The notes under the pieces were generated by a model, which was given only the letters and a program-made list of their open reading frames with translations, searched no databases and was not told the origin of the DNA. Shown here one piece after another: positions 1-12,099 of a DNA stretch of 64,000 nt (positions within the stretch are counted from its first letter, which is position 1; each line of letters begins with the position of its first letter). The stretch is taken from contig JAZGTH010000047.1 in NCBI GenBank assembly GCA_036877525.1, positions 1,479,501 through 1,543,500 on the forward strand, written 5' to 3'. Position numbers and translations under genes: made by a program. Source of the DNA: Chromobotia macracanthus (Eukaryota; Chordata; Actinopteri; Cypriniformes; Botiidae).

Positions 1-2963
1 AGTGCACTAGTTCAGTGTAAAGTACTGTGCTGCTGTTATGGGCTGATATATAAAGGTGTTGCTTTTTTGTCTATTCATGTACAATGACATTTACATGCTG
101 TGTCAAGTGAGGACCTCAATAATACAGTTTTGGTCACACAGTGTCTTTAAATACTGTACACTTACATATGATGTTGTTCTGGGTGGGTTTAGGGTACAGG
201 GTCAAAAGTGTACAATTTAACATGTACACAATAGATATGTACACTGTACTTTGTTTTCTTGTGTAAGTACATCGTAGTTAAAGACACTAACTACAGTAAT
301 ATATATATTATTAATATAATGCGGGACCGTTTTTTGCATTTGTTACTTTGTTGTGTGTTTTGTAAAAAGTGAAAACGTGCAGGAGTTATATACACTTGTT
401 ATATTAATTAAATAATTAATATAAACAACAAAACATTGAATGAAACGTCACAACATTAAGTAAGTTATATTTTTAACAGTGTATATTTTTTCTAACCAGT
501 GAAATTGGTAAAATTCGTAGTTTCAGTCAAAATAACAAGCTCTAGCCTACTTGAATGAGTACTAAAATAAAGTGTGGTAGGTGTAGCACATCTGCAGGAA
601 TGTGTTGTGATCTGAAAACAGTCTGATGTGGATGGATGTGAACATGATGGGGTGCTGATCCGCTTCATATCACTGTGATCACATGTTAATGAGTGATAGT
701 ACGACAAAGTGACACGCTATTGATTGAAAAGAGGTTACATTTTTTACAAGCGGTTACTAGTAACACATTTGTGCTGTTAGTTTTGTACATTTTTGTGAGA
801 CGTGTGTCTGTGTTGAGTGACCAAATCCAGTAACCTTCGCTGATTTATCCTGAGGCTACTTCTTTTGTAGTGTATTCACACAAACCTTCTCTGCATGTTA
901 ATACTAGTACCTTTAAGGTTTAGTCAGATCACGTTCTCATCACATTCTTGTTTCAAGGGTCAAAAGCCTTGAAGACTTAAGACAAAGAGCTGTTTTAGTT
1001 AACTGTGTATATGGTCCATGTGCTGCTCTGGTCAGGACACTTCAGGTCTTGTCATTTCTTGTTTAGGCAGCTGTTATTGTCACCAACAGTTGGGCTGTTG
1101 TCTTGGAAACTGTTGGGATTGCATTTGCAGCCTGTTTTTTTGTTGCTTTTTTTAGCAGAAGTGTCAGTAAATGGTTCAAGCAAGCTCACGGTTCTTGTAG
1201 TTTCACAGAAAAATGCTTCAAAATTATGAGGTTAATCATTTAGTGTAAAGAAACATTGAGCATTGACTTAGTTTTCTAACTTTTCTTTTAAAAGAAGCAC
1301 ATAGTTGTGCCGCTGTCATTTAAGCTATAGCTTTTGATTTGTAGTTGTTTGTGTGTATTTTTGTTTGAACATGTAAAATGTAAAAAAAAAGCTGTTATTT
1401 GTGTAACCTACTGAAACACAATGCATCTTTCTTTAATATGCCACAGCTGTTATAATATATATATCGCTGTTTTGTCTTCAACCACATATTAACAAAACTC
1501 ATATGAACTCACAGTAACTCAGTTTCTAGTGTTTCTGAGGTTGGTGGAGGTGCTCTTGGTGTGGTTGTTAATGCCATTCGCAGGGAATCATGTACTGATA
1601 AAGTGTGTTGCTTGAATATACAGTAAGATACACTGGATAAAAGCTCAAAATCTGTCACATGCATAAATATAGTGTAGTTCAGGTTCTGTTGGGTTTAGGG
1701 TTAACTGGTAAAACCGTTTTATGAAGGACCAATGGATCACTTTCTTAGCTTAATTTATGAATATAAATATAAATGAACTCCTTTTACACTTCCATAAACA
1801 TATTTTTATACCATCATAACTTTATAAATAATATGTAATGCATGTACATTACATATTGCAGTTTAGTAATGCAGTTTATTTAAAAATATTTATGATGTAT
1901 AATCATTTCAAAAAATGAAAATGTTTTCTCATGCATACTGCAAACGTAAGAAAAAACTGATCTGAGATCAGCCTTTTGCATCTCACTAACCATAAAAGTT
2001 TGGATTTAGCAATGGGAAACTTAGCAATGGGAAACTGATCTTAGACCAGCCTGACCCTGAGCAGCAGTATGCAAATGTGGATACAGTAAATGACTAATAT
2101 AAGTTGGATGTATAGGAAAGGTGCTTCTGATTCAGCATCATGAGGCAACGTTCTGTTAAGTCAGTAAAAATCAGTAATGAATAGAAATAAGACGTTTGTG
2201 AAGTCTACTCAGATGTGCTGCTCTGTTTACAAATGGAAGCCACAGGCCTGCTGCATGTCATGGAGCTGACTGCACTGAGCTGGCAGTTAAGAGCTGAATA
2301 GCTGTGGGCTGTTTGCTGCACTCATTGGCATCTCTCAGTGTTTAGATCTGTCTGGCACAGAACCACTCATCTTGCTCCATGTTCAAGTACGCCTCACTGA
2401 GTCCAGACTGACCAATAACATCACTGAAAAAACATGCAACAGCTGTGAGAAGTTCACTGTTCTGTTCACGCAATAATGCAGAAGTAGCAGAAATGTGAGT
2501 TATGAACTTCCTTTATTGTGACATTCTTTCTTAAAATCTGAGGTTTTCACATTCTGTTCAGTTTCTGATTTGCACTGTTTTTGGTCTTTTATTTGTATAA
2601 ATTTGTGGCTGTATGTGTATTTGTTTTTAATGCCTCAGGAGGAATCAGATGAAACATCTACAGCTAACCCATGATGAGAAACATAAACTGAGATTGATTT
2701 CACGCCATCAGATGAAACTCTACATATACCAGAAACACTCTTAGACATCTCAACTCTGGAGGGTTTCTGTTATTCAAAATAAAAGTGTTAATTGAGCTGT
2801 AGAATTGTGTTAATTGTGTTGCACTAACCCAGAACGTTCCTTTAAAGAAAGTTCTCATTGTAATTCCAGAGCCCTGCGACTTTCTTCTTCCATGACACAC
2901 ATTATATTATATTGTATTGTTGTATGACATGTGTTCTTTTTTATTGTAATAACTCATTTTCAG
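1..2963. other. 5' flank of p4ha1; no gene recognised
   Basis: AT-rich sequence with no open frame that resembles a known protein on either strand. It probably contains the non-coding first exon and promoter of p4ha1, because the start exon is preceded by a splice acceptor (TTTTCAG ending at 2963). The left part could be the 3' UTR of an unseen neighbour. A degenerate SINE tail lies at about 1576-1645. I see no CpG-rich promoter here. Confidence 0.5.
1576..1645 (+). repeat. Degenerate tRNA-derived SINE, tail part
   Basis: The order of motifs (cagggaatcatgtactgata, then cttgaatatacagtaag, then ctggataaaagc) matches the tail of the better-preserved copy at 40917-41052 read on its minus strand (TGTACTAAG, CTTGAATGCACTGTAAG, TTTGGATAAAAGC). 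The tRNA-like head is not recognisable here. Confidence 0.5.
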
Positions 2964-2974
2964 GCTGTGTGAAG

Positions 2975-4422
2975 ATGGGGGTCTGGACTGTGTGCTGTAT
3001 GTTGTTTTGCTGTGTGCTGAAGTTCTCCTCAGCTCACAATGACTTCTTCACCTCCATCGGTATGTGAACTCCTCCCTTTTCATGACTTTCATGTTTGAAA
3101 ATGTTCTATCAGAAACCAGAAGCCACTGAACTCTTGTGTGCAGGAAGCTTTAAAGAATAAAATCAGAAAATGATGATTCAGTCACTCAAACTCGTGCTGT
3201 TATTTCATTCTTCTTCAGAACAGAAGTTCACTTAATGAGTGTCTTTTTGGATGGATTCTGTTTAACAGCAGAACATTTGATTCACTTTAACTCTTAAAGG
3301 AGTCGTTCACCCCAGAATGACAATAATTTACTCACTCTCATGCTCTCTTAGATGTTTATGTCTTTCTTCATCTGAACACAATCAGATATAGTTTAAATAA
3401 TGTCTTGACTCTTCTCAGCTTTAGAAATAAATAGTGCCACAAATAACAGTAATCCATACTTACTCCAGTGGGTTAATGAATGCCTTAATTCAATTGTTTA
3501 TTATATTCATCAAATTATGTTTTGTATTGTGAGGAAGAAAAATCATTTTGGGGGGACCTGTGGTCTTGTGTGTGTTTGCAGGTCACATGACTGATCTGCT
3601 GTTCACAGAGAAAGATCTGGTGACATCACTGAAGGATTACATCAGAGCAGAGGAGAGCAAACTGGAGCAGGTCAAACAGTGAGTAATGATACAGCACACG
3701 AGGCGTTTCTGAAATCTTAAAGAATGTACCGTTTTCAACATGCAGTCAGTTGATTTCTTTCAGATCATTCTGTGAGACAGAAATGGTGCTACTCCAGACA
3801 GCACCCATATTTACCTTAATTCTACACATCTAGAGTAATTTACAGTGTATTCAAGCTATACATTTAATCAGTATATGAATCCGCAGGGGATCAGACCTGT
3901 GATCTTTGTGTTGTCTGCACTGTGCATTATAAAACAATCTACCTGGCAGTATTTATGGGCAGCAGTTTCATAGTCATGTAAAATCTATCCCACTTCAACA
4001 GACAAAAACTAAATCCTAAAAACAGTTTGATGAGATTTATATAAAGGCACTTTGAAACGATGTGAGTTTGAAAAACAGACTATATAAATAAATTTCAATT
4101 GAAGATTGTTTCAGTAACATGAGATCAGCTGAATCTGACAAGTGGTGTGTCCTTCCTATATTTTCTCTAATATGATACAAACACAGTCACACTCAATGTG
4201 ATCAGATACTGAAACAGACTCAGTAACTGTAGAGCCGCAAATGTACGATCATGATCTCACCACTGTGTGTCTGTGTGTGTGTGTGTGTGTGTCTGTGTCT
4301 GTGTGTGTGTGTCTGTGTGTGTGTGTCTGTCTGTGTGTGTGTGTGTGTGTGTGTCTGTGTGTGTGTGTCTGTGTGTGTGTGTCTGTGTGTGTGTCTGTGT
4401 GTGTGTGTGTGTCTGTGTGTGT

Positions 4423-4459
<37 letters not shown>

Positions 4460-7400
4460 TGTGTGTGTGTGTGTCTGTGTGTGTCTGTGTCTGTGTGTGT
4501 GTGTGTGTCTGTGTGTGTGTCTGTGTCTGTGTGTGTGTGTGTGTCTGTGTCTGTGTCTGTGTGTGTGTGTGTGTGTCTGTGTGTGTGTGTCTGTGTGTGT
4601 GTGTCTGTGTGTGTGTGTGTGTGTGTGTGTCTGTGTGTGTGTGTGTCTGTGTGTGTGTGTGTGTGTGTGTCTGTGTGTGTGTCTGTGTGTGTGTGTGTCT
4701 GTGTGTGTCTGTGTCTGTGTGTCTGTGTGTGTGTCTGTGTGTGTGTCTGTGTGTGTGTGTCTGTGTCTGTGTGTGTGTCTGTGTCTGTGTCTGTGTGTGT
4801 GTGTGTGTGTCTGTGTGTGTGTCTGTGTGTGTGTGTGTCAGGTGGGCGGAGAAGCTGGATGCTCTGACAGCTACAGCCACACAGGACCCCGAGGGGTTTT
4901 TGGGTCACCCTGTCAATGCCTTTAAACTGATGAAGAGGCTAAACACAGAGTGGGGTGAAGTAGAAGATCTGGTGCTGAAGGACATGTCTGATGGTCAGTA
5001 CTGGAGTTCAGCACTTCATCTTCCCATTAGAGCATTCAAACGTATTCATGTACTATTAATAATGGACTTACACAGTTCAAAAAACCCTCTTTAATATGTC
5101 TACACTGATGGATGGTAAATTGTCGGCATCCCAGTGTTGACTTAAAGACATTCAGATATTCAGTTTCCTTCCTTATGCATCTTTTTACTATATTTTCTTC
5201 TAGGCTTCATCTCAAACTTGACCATTCAGCGTCAGTATTTCCCTAATGATGAAGACCAGACAGGTGCCGGGAAAGCTCTGCTCCGACTGCAGGATACCTA
5301 CCAGTTGGACACACAGACCATCTCCTCCGGAGACCTGCCCGGTGAGTGAGACCTACGTGAGAGAATGTAAATACATTCCAAACTTATGTCAGATATATGT
5401 CTATATAACTAAGATTGTTTTATGTATAAATTTGGCTCCACCTTTTCATTGCTTGGTTCTTCTAGGCATCTCCACAGACTTGCCGTATAAGAGCACACTC
5501 TCAGTGGAGGACTGTTATGAGCTGGGAAAGATCGCCTACTCTGAAGCAGACTACTACCACACAGAGCTATGGATGGCTCAGGCGCTCAGACAGCTGGATG
5601 AGGGGGAAGAATCCAGCATTGATGTTGTGACAGTGCTGGACTACCTCAGCTATTCTGTCTACCAGCAGGGGGAGCTAGAGAGAGCTCTTGATTATACCAA
5701 ACGACTGCTCACCGTGGGTTAGTTTGCTCTAGATGTATTCCTTTGTGAAGGTGATGTAATTCAACCCACAGCATTTGTGCTACAGGCATGAATAATACTT
5801 TTCAGATTGCTGAGGTGTGGTATAACAGATTGAACTTCCCATAGAAAGTGTTTGCATGGAAGTAGGGATCTTAGCAGAGACCAAAATCTCAGCAAATTCA
5901 GATCACCATAGTCTCCTGGCAACTCCCTAGCAACCATTGCAAATACTGACTGCATAGCAATGTGCTGTTAACCACTCATAGCAACGGCTTTATGCTTTCC
6001 TCAGAAATTGTGAAAATGTAGCTGTATTTGGCGCAGCTAGTCGTACAAAATTACACGCATCACCTTTCAATGTTACTAATTACAGATGCAACCTCTCACC
6101 TAAATAAACTAGTTGACATTACAAATAGATAAGCTGCTCATCTCTGCTGTGTAGATCCTGAGCACCAGCGAGCCCTCGGAAATCTGAAGTATTTTGAGTA
6201 CCAGCTGGCCAAACAGAGGAAGACAGAGAATGAGCAAAGTGCCAAAGAAGAGAGCAAGAAAGAGCAAGAGAAGGATTCTGGGGAAAAGGAATATTTGCCT
6301 GAGAAGAGAAAGTATGAGAAGCTGTGCAGAGGAGAAGGAGTGCGAATGGTAAATACATGAGAGCTGAAACTGAGCTGAAATGGAGCAGGTATCTCTGATG
6401 TCAGTGATATTTCACGGATGTGCTTCACTTTTATTAAAGCTTGAATTCCCCAGAAACAAAGACAAAATGAAAGTTTGAGGGGTGTGGGGGTATATGTTTA
6501 AAAACCTAAAACATATTTGTAACACCTTGGTTTGTAATTTGCTTAGTGATGTATTTTCTGATCACCCACACAGACCCCTCGCAGACAAAAACGTTTGTTC
6601 TGCCGTTACCATGACAACAACAGGCATCCATTTTACATGCTGGGCCCAGTTAAACAGGAAGACGAATGGGACCGTCCGCGTATCGTTCGTTATCACAACA
6701 TTATATCTGAGAATGAAATGGAGAAGATCAAAGAACTGGCCAAACCAAGGGTGAGTTCAGCTTTAAAGACACATCTGAAGTACACATCTGCTTGAAATCT
6801 GACACTTCCACATGTTACCCTGAAATGATCTGAAGTTACATGGTTAATTCTAGAAGCAATGGGAAACAGGTACAATGTAAACATATATAGCACTTTATTA
6901 TACGGCGCTCTGGAATACTTGATTCTGATTGGCCAGTCGCAACATTCTTTTCTCGTGCTAACGTAATCGTGAAATCTGGCTGGTGCCAGAATATTTCAAA
7001 TCAATTTTCATGTTCAGTAGCCTTGTAATGAACCTCATCAGGTTAATAAAAGACTGATCACCCTATCCGGGTTGCACTAACCACTGGCTGGATGTACATT
7101 ATCCATTACATATTAGGTGTCAGCCTCTGACCTGTTATTAATTGAAAGCTAACAGTGTAAGTGAGGGCTCACATAACTTCAGCAGGTTAGTGAGACATTT
7201 ATAAGGTTATATAGCAAACAGGAAGTGTTGGTCTACAATGGGTCATTGGTAACTGTACTGTTGGCCGGTTGGGTCTACAGCTGCGCCGAGCTACCATCTC
7301 CAACCCCCTTACTGGCGTTCTAGAGACGGCCCACTATCGCATCAGTAAAAGGTAAGGCTCCTGGCCTGTAGCACCGCCAACCGGCCAACACCCTGCTGCA

Positions 7401-10400
7401 TGAGGGGAAACCAGCTTTAGCAAGAACACAGACAAAAGGGATATGGACAAACTAAAATCTAAGATTATTCATCAAAACGAATGAATCATATCTGAAATCA
7501 ATGAGAGAAGAGACTCTCATGTTACACTTGAGCTAAAAACAAATGACTCAAAGTGCTTAGAGTATCATACAGCAACTCTAACTTAGATCCATGTAAACAT
7601 ACACTAGCTCTGCTTCTCATGGCTTATTGCTCATTCTAAACAAATTGTCTACCTCTAAATTCTGATTGGTTAAACCACAATTAATATGGTTGTAAAATAA
7701 CTGATATATGCAGACCTGTGACATCTGTTATTCATTTACATTAATTTAAAGTCATTTCTTGGAATGAAACTGAACATGAAGTAAACTCAACAAGTACTTG
7801 TTAACAAACTTAACAAGTACTTCAATATTTTAAGCTCATATCATGTTTCTTGGAATAATGTGAAGCAGTCCTGCCCACTGATAGCGTATATATATCTTTA
7901 ACTTGTGTAGAAGATCAGATTTCTACTGTTGTACAACATGTGCAGTCAGGCCGCCCTCCCTGCCTGTTATATGATTAAGCAACAAGCTTGTGTTTGTGCT
8001 GCACATGTCTTACTTTTAAAGTTTAGGATATGATCCAAGAAATCCCTGTTTGTTTTGGCATTCTTGGGAATGTTGCTCCCACTGCTTTACTCACAGAAGC
8101 TACACGACCTGTGAAAACATACAGGTGCATTATAAAGTTTATGAACCCTTAAATTTATTGTGGATTTCTGGATTAGTTGGTCATAACATTGGTCATTGAT
8201 CTGTTAAGGTAAGGTTAGGGTAGTGCAGTGTGAGGTGAACAATGGTTGTCAGTGTGTTTACTGTAGACTGTGACTGATCAGATTATTGAACATAATTTTA
8301 TTTTATGACTAATTAATGCAGAAATCCATAATAAAAGACGAGGGTTCAGATACTAATAGCTAGAGACCCACAGATATTAACAGATAACTGAAGCACTTGG
8401 CAGGATGTAAAACTCATGCCATCCTGGTCACCAGCTGGTGTGGCTGAGAACGATCCATGTCTCTGGGGTATGATGATACTCAACAGTCACCTGTCTTCTT
8501 CTATTTCCTCTCTCTGTGATCACTCTGTAGCTCAGGCGTGCCACCGTGCATGACCCTCAAACTGGCAAACTCACCACCGCCCAGTACAGAGTCTCCAAGA
8601 GGTAAGGGTCAAAGGTGAAGGGCATAGGTCAGGAGGCATGTACACCTATCTGTTTCCCTGCCTTCTCATTACCTCTGTGTGGACCTCGGTCTATGAAACA
8701 TGGTGCATCACATTCATTCATTTTTTTTCAAAACCATGTCGTTCTCTTATGAATGTGTGTCTGCCGAGAGACATATTTATCTTGATTTTCGACAGTATTT
8801 TGAAGTGTATATAAAAAATTCTGTAAAAATATCAGTCACAAAGTTTTGCTGGATTATTTCTGAAGAATTTGCTATAGATGATTTTGAATGTTTTTTTACA
8901 TCTGTGGGCCACATTCATATAAAACAAGAAAAAAGTTCAGTGTAAGTTGTGAGTAAAATCATTCTTGTGTAAATATTTGCAATAAGAGCAACAAATTATG
9001 CAAGAGCGGTTGCATAAACTGTTTACATCAGCAGGGACTGACGGAACATAATTTTGGCTCAAGTAGTGTGAGTTTGGTCAGGAAGACCTGTTTGACCACA
9101 CAAAATCACTGAATGCTATAACTGCAGATAAACAATGTCTAACTGGAATGGGAAGAGACGATCGGAGACGATCATCATATCGGATATTAATGTGTGACTT
9201 TTGGACAGTGGTATATGGTCTTTTGACGTGACTGAACACGAGTCTGTGAGGGAGAGATACAGTCTGTTTAAAGTGTTGTACTGTTGTGTATTTTAGCATC
9301 TGGTTTAGCCTACAAAACAAGAAATCAGGCATAAATCCTGGTTAAGGTCTGTGGAGAGCTGTAGTGAGAGATATTGCATCCCCACTCAGTAAATGCATGT
9401 GACGTTCTAACAGTAAAGCTTGTCGCATGCTAAACATTTCAGCTTCACTTCATTGCTGCTCTAGTTCTGCTCTGAACACTCACTTATTTTACTTACTCCA
9501 GTGTTGTATTTGGCATATGTATTGTTGTAATGAGTTCTGTGTGATGCTTGTTCTTTAGCTGAGAAGATTAATTGAAAGTCTCTGCTCTCAGTGCCTGGTT
9601 AGCAGCCTATGAGCATCCAGTTGTGGATCGTATAAATCAACGCATAGAAGATGTCACAGGCCTGGATGTCAAAACAGCTGAGGAGTTACAGGTAGAGTTC
9701 ACAAGACCTTTTAATGCAGGAGAGAAACAGTTGAATGAGTTTACCAGCATTGTCAAACTGCTGGATCTTGTGTATTGTTCCAGTACAGTTAATAAAATAT
9801 GCTATCTCTCTCTAGGTGGCAAACTACGGTGTTGGAGGACAATACGAGCCACATTTTGACTTTGGACGGGTAAATGAAAAGCTAATAGTGACCTTGTTAT
9901 TATGATATAGTTATACATAATCTATGGTGATTAAACATGCTTTTGTCTACCAGAAAGATGAACCGGATGCATTTAAAGAGTTGGGCACAGGAAATCGAAT
10001 AGCTACCTGGTTGTTCTATGTGAGTAGATTGTAATAAAGGAATGCAATAGTGATGGTTCTGTCTGAGTACTGCCCCGTTGACTTTCTTATCTCCTAAAAC
10101 ATCATTCATTGCAGATGAGTGATGTAGCAGCAGGGGGCGCCACAGTCTTTCCAGAGGTTGGAGCCACAGTAAAGCCAATGAAGGTGCTGTATGTTTGTGT
10201 TGTGTGGATGATGTGAACAAAGTCAGGTCATCTAAACAACTGACAATTCTGTTATCATTTAATTTAACATACAGTCATTTAATATTGAGTCACTTCCATC
10301 AATAAAAACAGTAACAGACAAGGGGAGTGACAGTCCAGTGTCCCAGTGCTGTTATATTAAATATCAGCACTCTTGGAGTACCACTTGTTCAGGTGAGAAC

Positions 10401-10997
10401 TGGACCTTGTTTTGTGTCTGTGTCTAGGGTACAGCAGTCTTCTGGTATAATCTCTTTCCCAGTGGAGAGGGAGATTACAGCACACGACACGCCGCCTGCC
10501 CAGTGCTGCTGGGCAATAAATGGGGTGAGTCTATCAGACACATTCTGTTAGTGTAGACATTTGCCCCAAATTTGTACCTAATTCTCTTATATATTTTACT
10601 AAACTGAATGTCCATCATTACTATGTGTAAAATAACTTTAACAATGAACACACATGGCCTTCAGCACATGGCTAGTAATGTTAAAATAAAATCAGTCCTG
10701 CTCCCATCTCCTGTTACTTTTCTAAAGTAACATGTATTACACATTGTATTAACTTATATTAACAACTTAATATTGTAACACCTACAGGCTTTCATTGTCT
10801 GATATAGAGAATCATTTAAAACTTTACAGAAATGTGTTTGTCATTTACCTTTTTCAAATAGAAATAACACATTTCATAAAAGATCTGATTTTTTTTCTCT
10901 CTTTCTTTTCGTTACCTTCCTGTTAGTTTCTAATAAATGGATCCATGAGAGAGGGCAGGAATTCAGAAGACCGTGTGGCCTGAAAGACACAGATTAA
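2975..10997 (+). CDS. p4ha1: Prolyl 4-hydroxylase subunit alpha-1
   Basis: Catalytic alpha subunit of collagen prolyl 4-hydroxylase (ER lumen, alpha2beta2 with protein disulfide isomerase); hydroxylates X-Pro-Gly prolines using Fe(II), 2-oxoglutarate, O2 and ascorbate. Coding exons: 2975-3059, 3582-3678, 4842-4993, 5204-5341, 5466-5717, 6155-6348, 6574-6750, then either 7281-7351 or 8531-8601, then 9592-9691, 9816-9869, 9954-10019, 10115-10183, 10428-10524, 10927-10997. All join in frame to 540 residues (human P4HA1: 534). Visible: signal peptide 1-20, cleaved before HNDFF; glycosylation site N116-L-T; peptide-binding/TPR region around 160-265 (DYYHTELWMAQALRQLDEGE); Fe ligands H435 and D437 (EPHFDF) and H506 (STRHAACP); 2-oxoglutarate lysine K516 (GNKW). 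KDEPDAFKELGTGNRIATW matches the alpha-1 type rather than alpha-2. Fish often carry two alpha-1 copies, so an a/b suffix cannot be assigned from sequence alone. Confidence 0.95.
3296..3480. repeat. Short dispersed repeat common in cyprinid-type genomes
   Basis: Inside p4ha1 intron 1. The order of phrases (gttcaccccagaatgacaat, atttactcactctcatg, cttcatctgaacacaat) resembles a very abundant teleost interspersed repeat that I know by its pattern but not by a secure family name. It is diverged. Confidence 0.45.
3832..3955 (-). repeat. Degenerate tRNA-derived SINE
   Basis: Lies in p4ha1 intron 2. Read on the minus strand it shows the SINE tail phrase (AGCTTGAATACACTGTAAATT) followed downstream in plus orientation by a decayed tRNA-like head (gaatccgcaggggatcagacctgtgatc, here given only as a pattern across 3877-3904). 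Same family as 40917-41052. Confidence 0.5.
4263..4839. repeat. (TG/TCTG)n microsatellite abutting a splice acceptor
   Basis: About 577 nt made only of G, T and C (TG dinucleotides with interspersed TCTG), with no adenine at all. It ends directly in the CAG acceptor of p4ha1 exon 3 (exon begins 4842). It keeps long open frames on both strands (Cys-Val, Thr-His and similar), but these are repeat artefacts. Confidence 0.97.
7259..7390 (+). promoter_or_regulatory. Inverted repeat bracketing the first alternative exon
   Basis: TGTTGGCCGGTTGG at 7259-7272 and its exact reverse complement CCAACCGGCCAACA at 7377-7390. In pre-mRNA this could form a 14-bp GC-rich stem. The loop of about 104 nt would hold the acceptor, the whole 71-nt exon and the donor. 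That the stem regulates exon choice is inference; the match itself is directly visible. Confidence 0.7.
7281..7351 (+). other. p4ha1: p4ha1 alternative exon, first of the mutually exclusive pair
   Basis: A 71-nt exon encoding LRRATISNPLTGVLETAHYR and ISK, flanked by CTACAG and GTAAGG. It is homologous to the second exon at 8531-8601. Vertebrate P4HA1 is known for such a pair. Including both (142 nt) or neither would break the frame, so exactly one must be used. A 14-bp perfect inverted repeat brackets it (7259-7272 and 7377-7390). Confidence 0.93.
8531..8601 (+). other. p4ha1: p4ha1 alternative exon, second of the mutually exclusive pair
   Basis: A 71-nt exon encoding LRRATVHDPQTGKLTTAQYR and VSK, flanked by CTGTAG and GTAAGG. 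Same length and phase as 7281-7351. The two versions differ mainly in the middle, and the encoded segment lies just before the catalytic double-stranded beta-helix. Confidence 0.93.
10127..10141 (+). promoter_or_regulatory. Near-consensus CTCF motif inside a coding exon
   Basis: GCAGCAGGGGGCGCC matches the CTCF core consensus CCASYAGRKGGCRSY at 14 of 15 positions. It lies in the p4ha1 exon coding for DVAAGGATVFPE, so the codons alone could explain the sequence. Confidence 0.4.
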
Positions 10998-11310
10998 TCA
11001 AACTGACAGCCATAATCATCTTCCTCATGTGTACAGACTCAGAAAAGCTCCAGATCACAGCGGCCATCATGTGACCATCACTCTTGTTTTGAACTGTGTT
11101 TTGTGTATGTGTGTGTTACGTTACTTCTGTTAGTTCAGCAGGGCTCCAATGCATGGAGCTTTTCCTGTCAGCACTCCATAACAGATCTTTAGCTATTGTG
11201 CTGTATAACGGTGTCATATCAGAGATGTTGATACAATTAACAGCCAAACCAAAGTAAAACATGAAAAAAATGCACAGAATGATTGCACAGTTCAGATTAA
11301 TAAAGAATTT
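10998..11310 (+). terminator. p4ha1 3' UTR and poly(A) signal
   Basis: The stop codon TAA is at 10995-10997. The first canonical AATAAA follows at 11299-11304, about 300 nt downstream, with T/G-rich sequence after it. Transcript end is inferred. Confidence 0.6.
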
Positions 11311-12099
11311 TTGTAAAGCGACTCCATCTTTGCTTCTCTGGTGCAACTGAACTTTATATGTTCTGCCTGTTGTATCAGACAAGGCGAACCATTTTTATGC
11401 TTTACTGCTGTCTGTGGAATCATGTAAAACTGTAAAACAAATTTCAGTCAATAACGTGTGAAAAACACGTGAAAATGAGAAAAACAAGCGCTCTTAATGT
11501 TTCATCAGTATCAGTAATATATCAGAAATAGAATGGACAACTTACAAAATACGTCAAATAAAATGAACATAATAAAATGATCTGGCATATAAACTAAAAC
11601 AACATAAAAAGTATTTGCATCAGAATTGTAACAATATTTACATACCGAAAGTGCTTTTAAATCAGCCTTAAATCAAGGAGCAAGAGTAGATATGGCAGAA
11701 TGCTCTTCCCTGTTGCTACTGAAAACTAGACTTTTATTTGTGATGTCATCATCTGAGGACTTAAAGGCACAATATGTAAGATTTCTGCTAAAGTGTCCAA
11801 AAACCACTTCCACAGTGTTATATATTTTGTTCAATTGTTTCCTCACATTATCCCCAATATTTCCATGTATTTATAAACCCAGAAAAATTCACAATTTTAA
11901 GTAGTGCATCGTCACGTGCCAATGACATCCCAGGTTTCTGCTTGTACTGCTGCAGAAACCATGGCAACAGATGTGCACAAAGGCTGAAGTGGTGCTTGTA
12001 CTGCACAATACTACAAATACTGTTGCTGTTTTGTTCACTCACTATGAGATTTTACATGATGTTTTAACAGGTTCTGTGTGTTATGTGGGTAATGCTGAT
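11311..12099. other. Intergenic; nothing recognised
   Basis: AT-rich sequence between the p4ha1 poly(A) signal and the LINE fragment. Further AATAAA-like hexamers around 11557-11575 could be alternative p4ha1 ends. No coding similarity or structured RNA seen. Confidence 0.4.

Noticed and set aside
4241..5094. Long open frames of Cys-Val, Thr-His and Ser-Val repeats on both strands
   Set aside because: They arise only from the (TG/TCTG)n tract; the real coding segment here is p4ha1 exon 3 from 4842.
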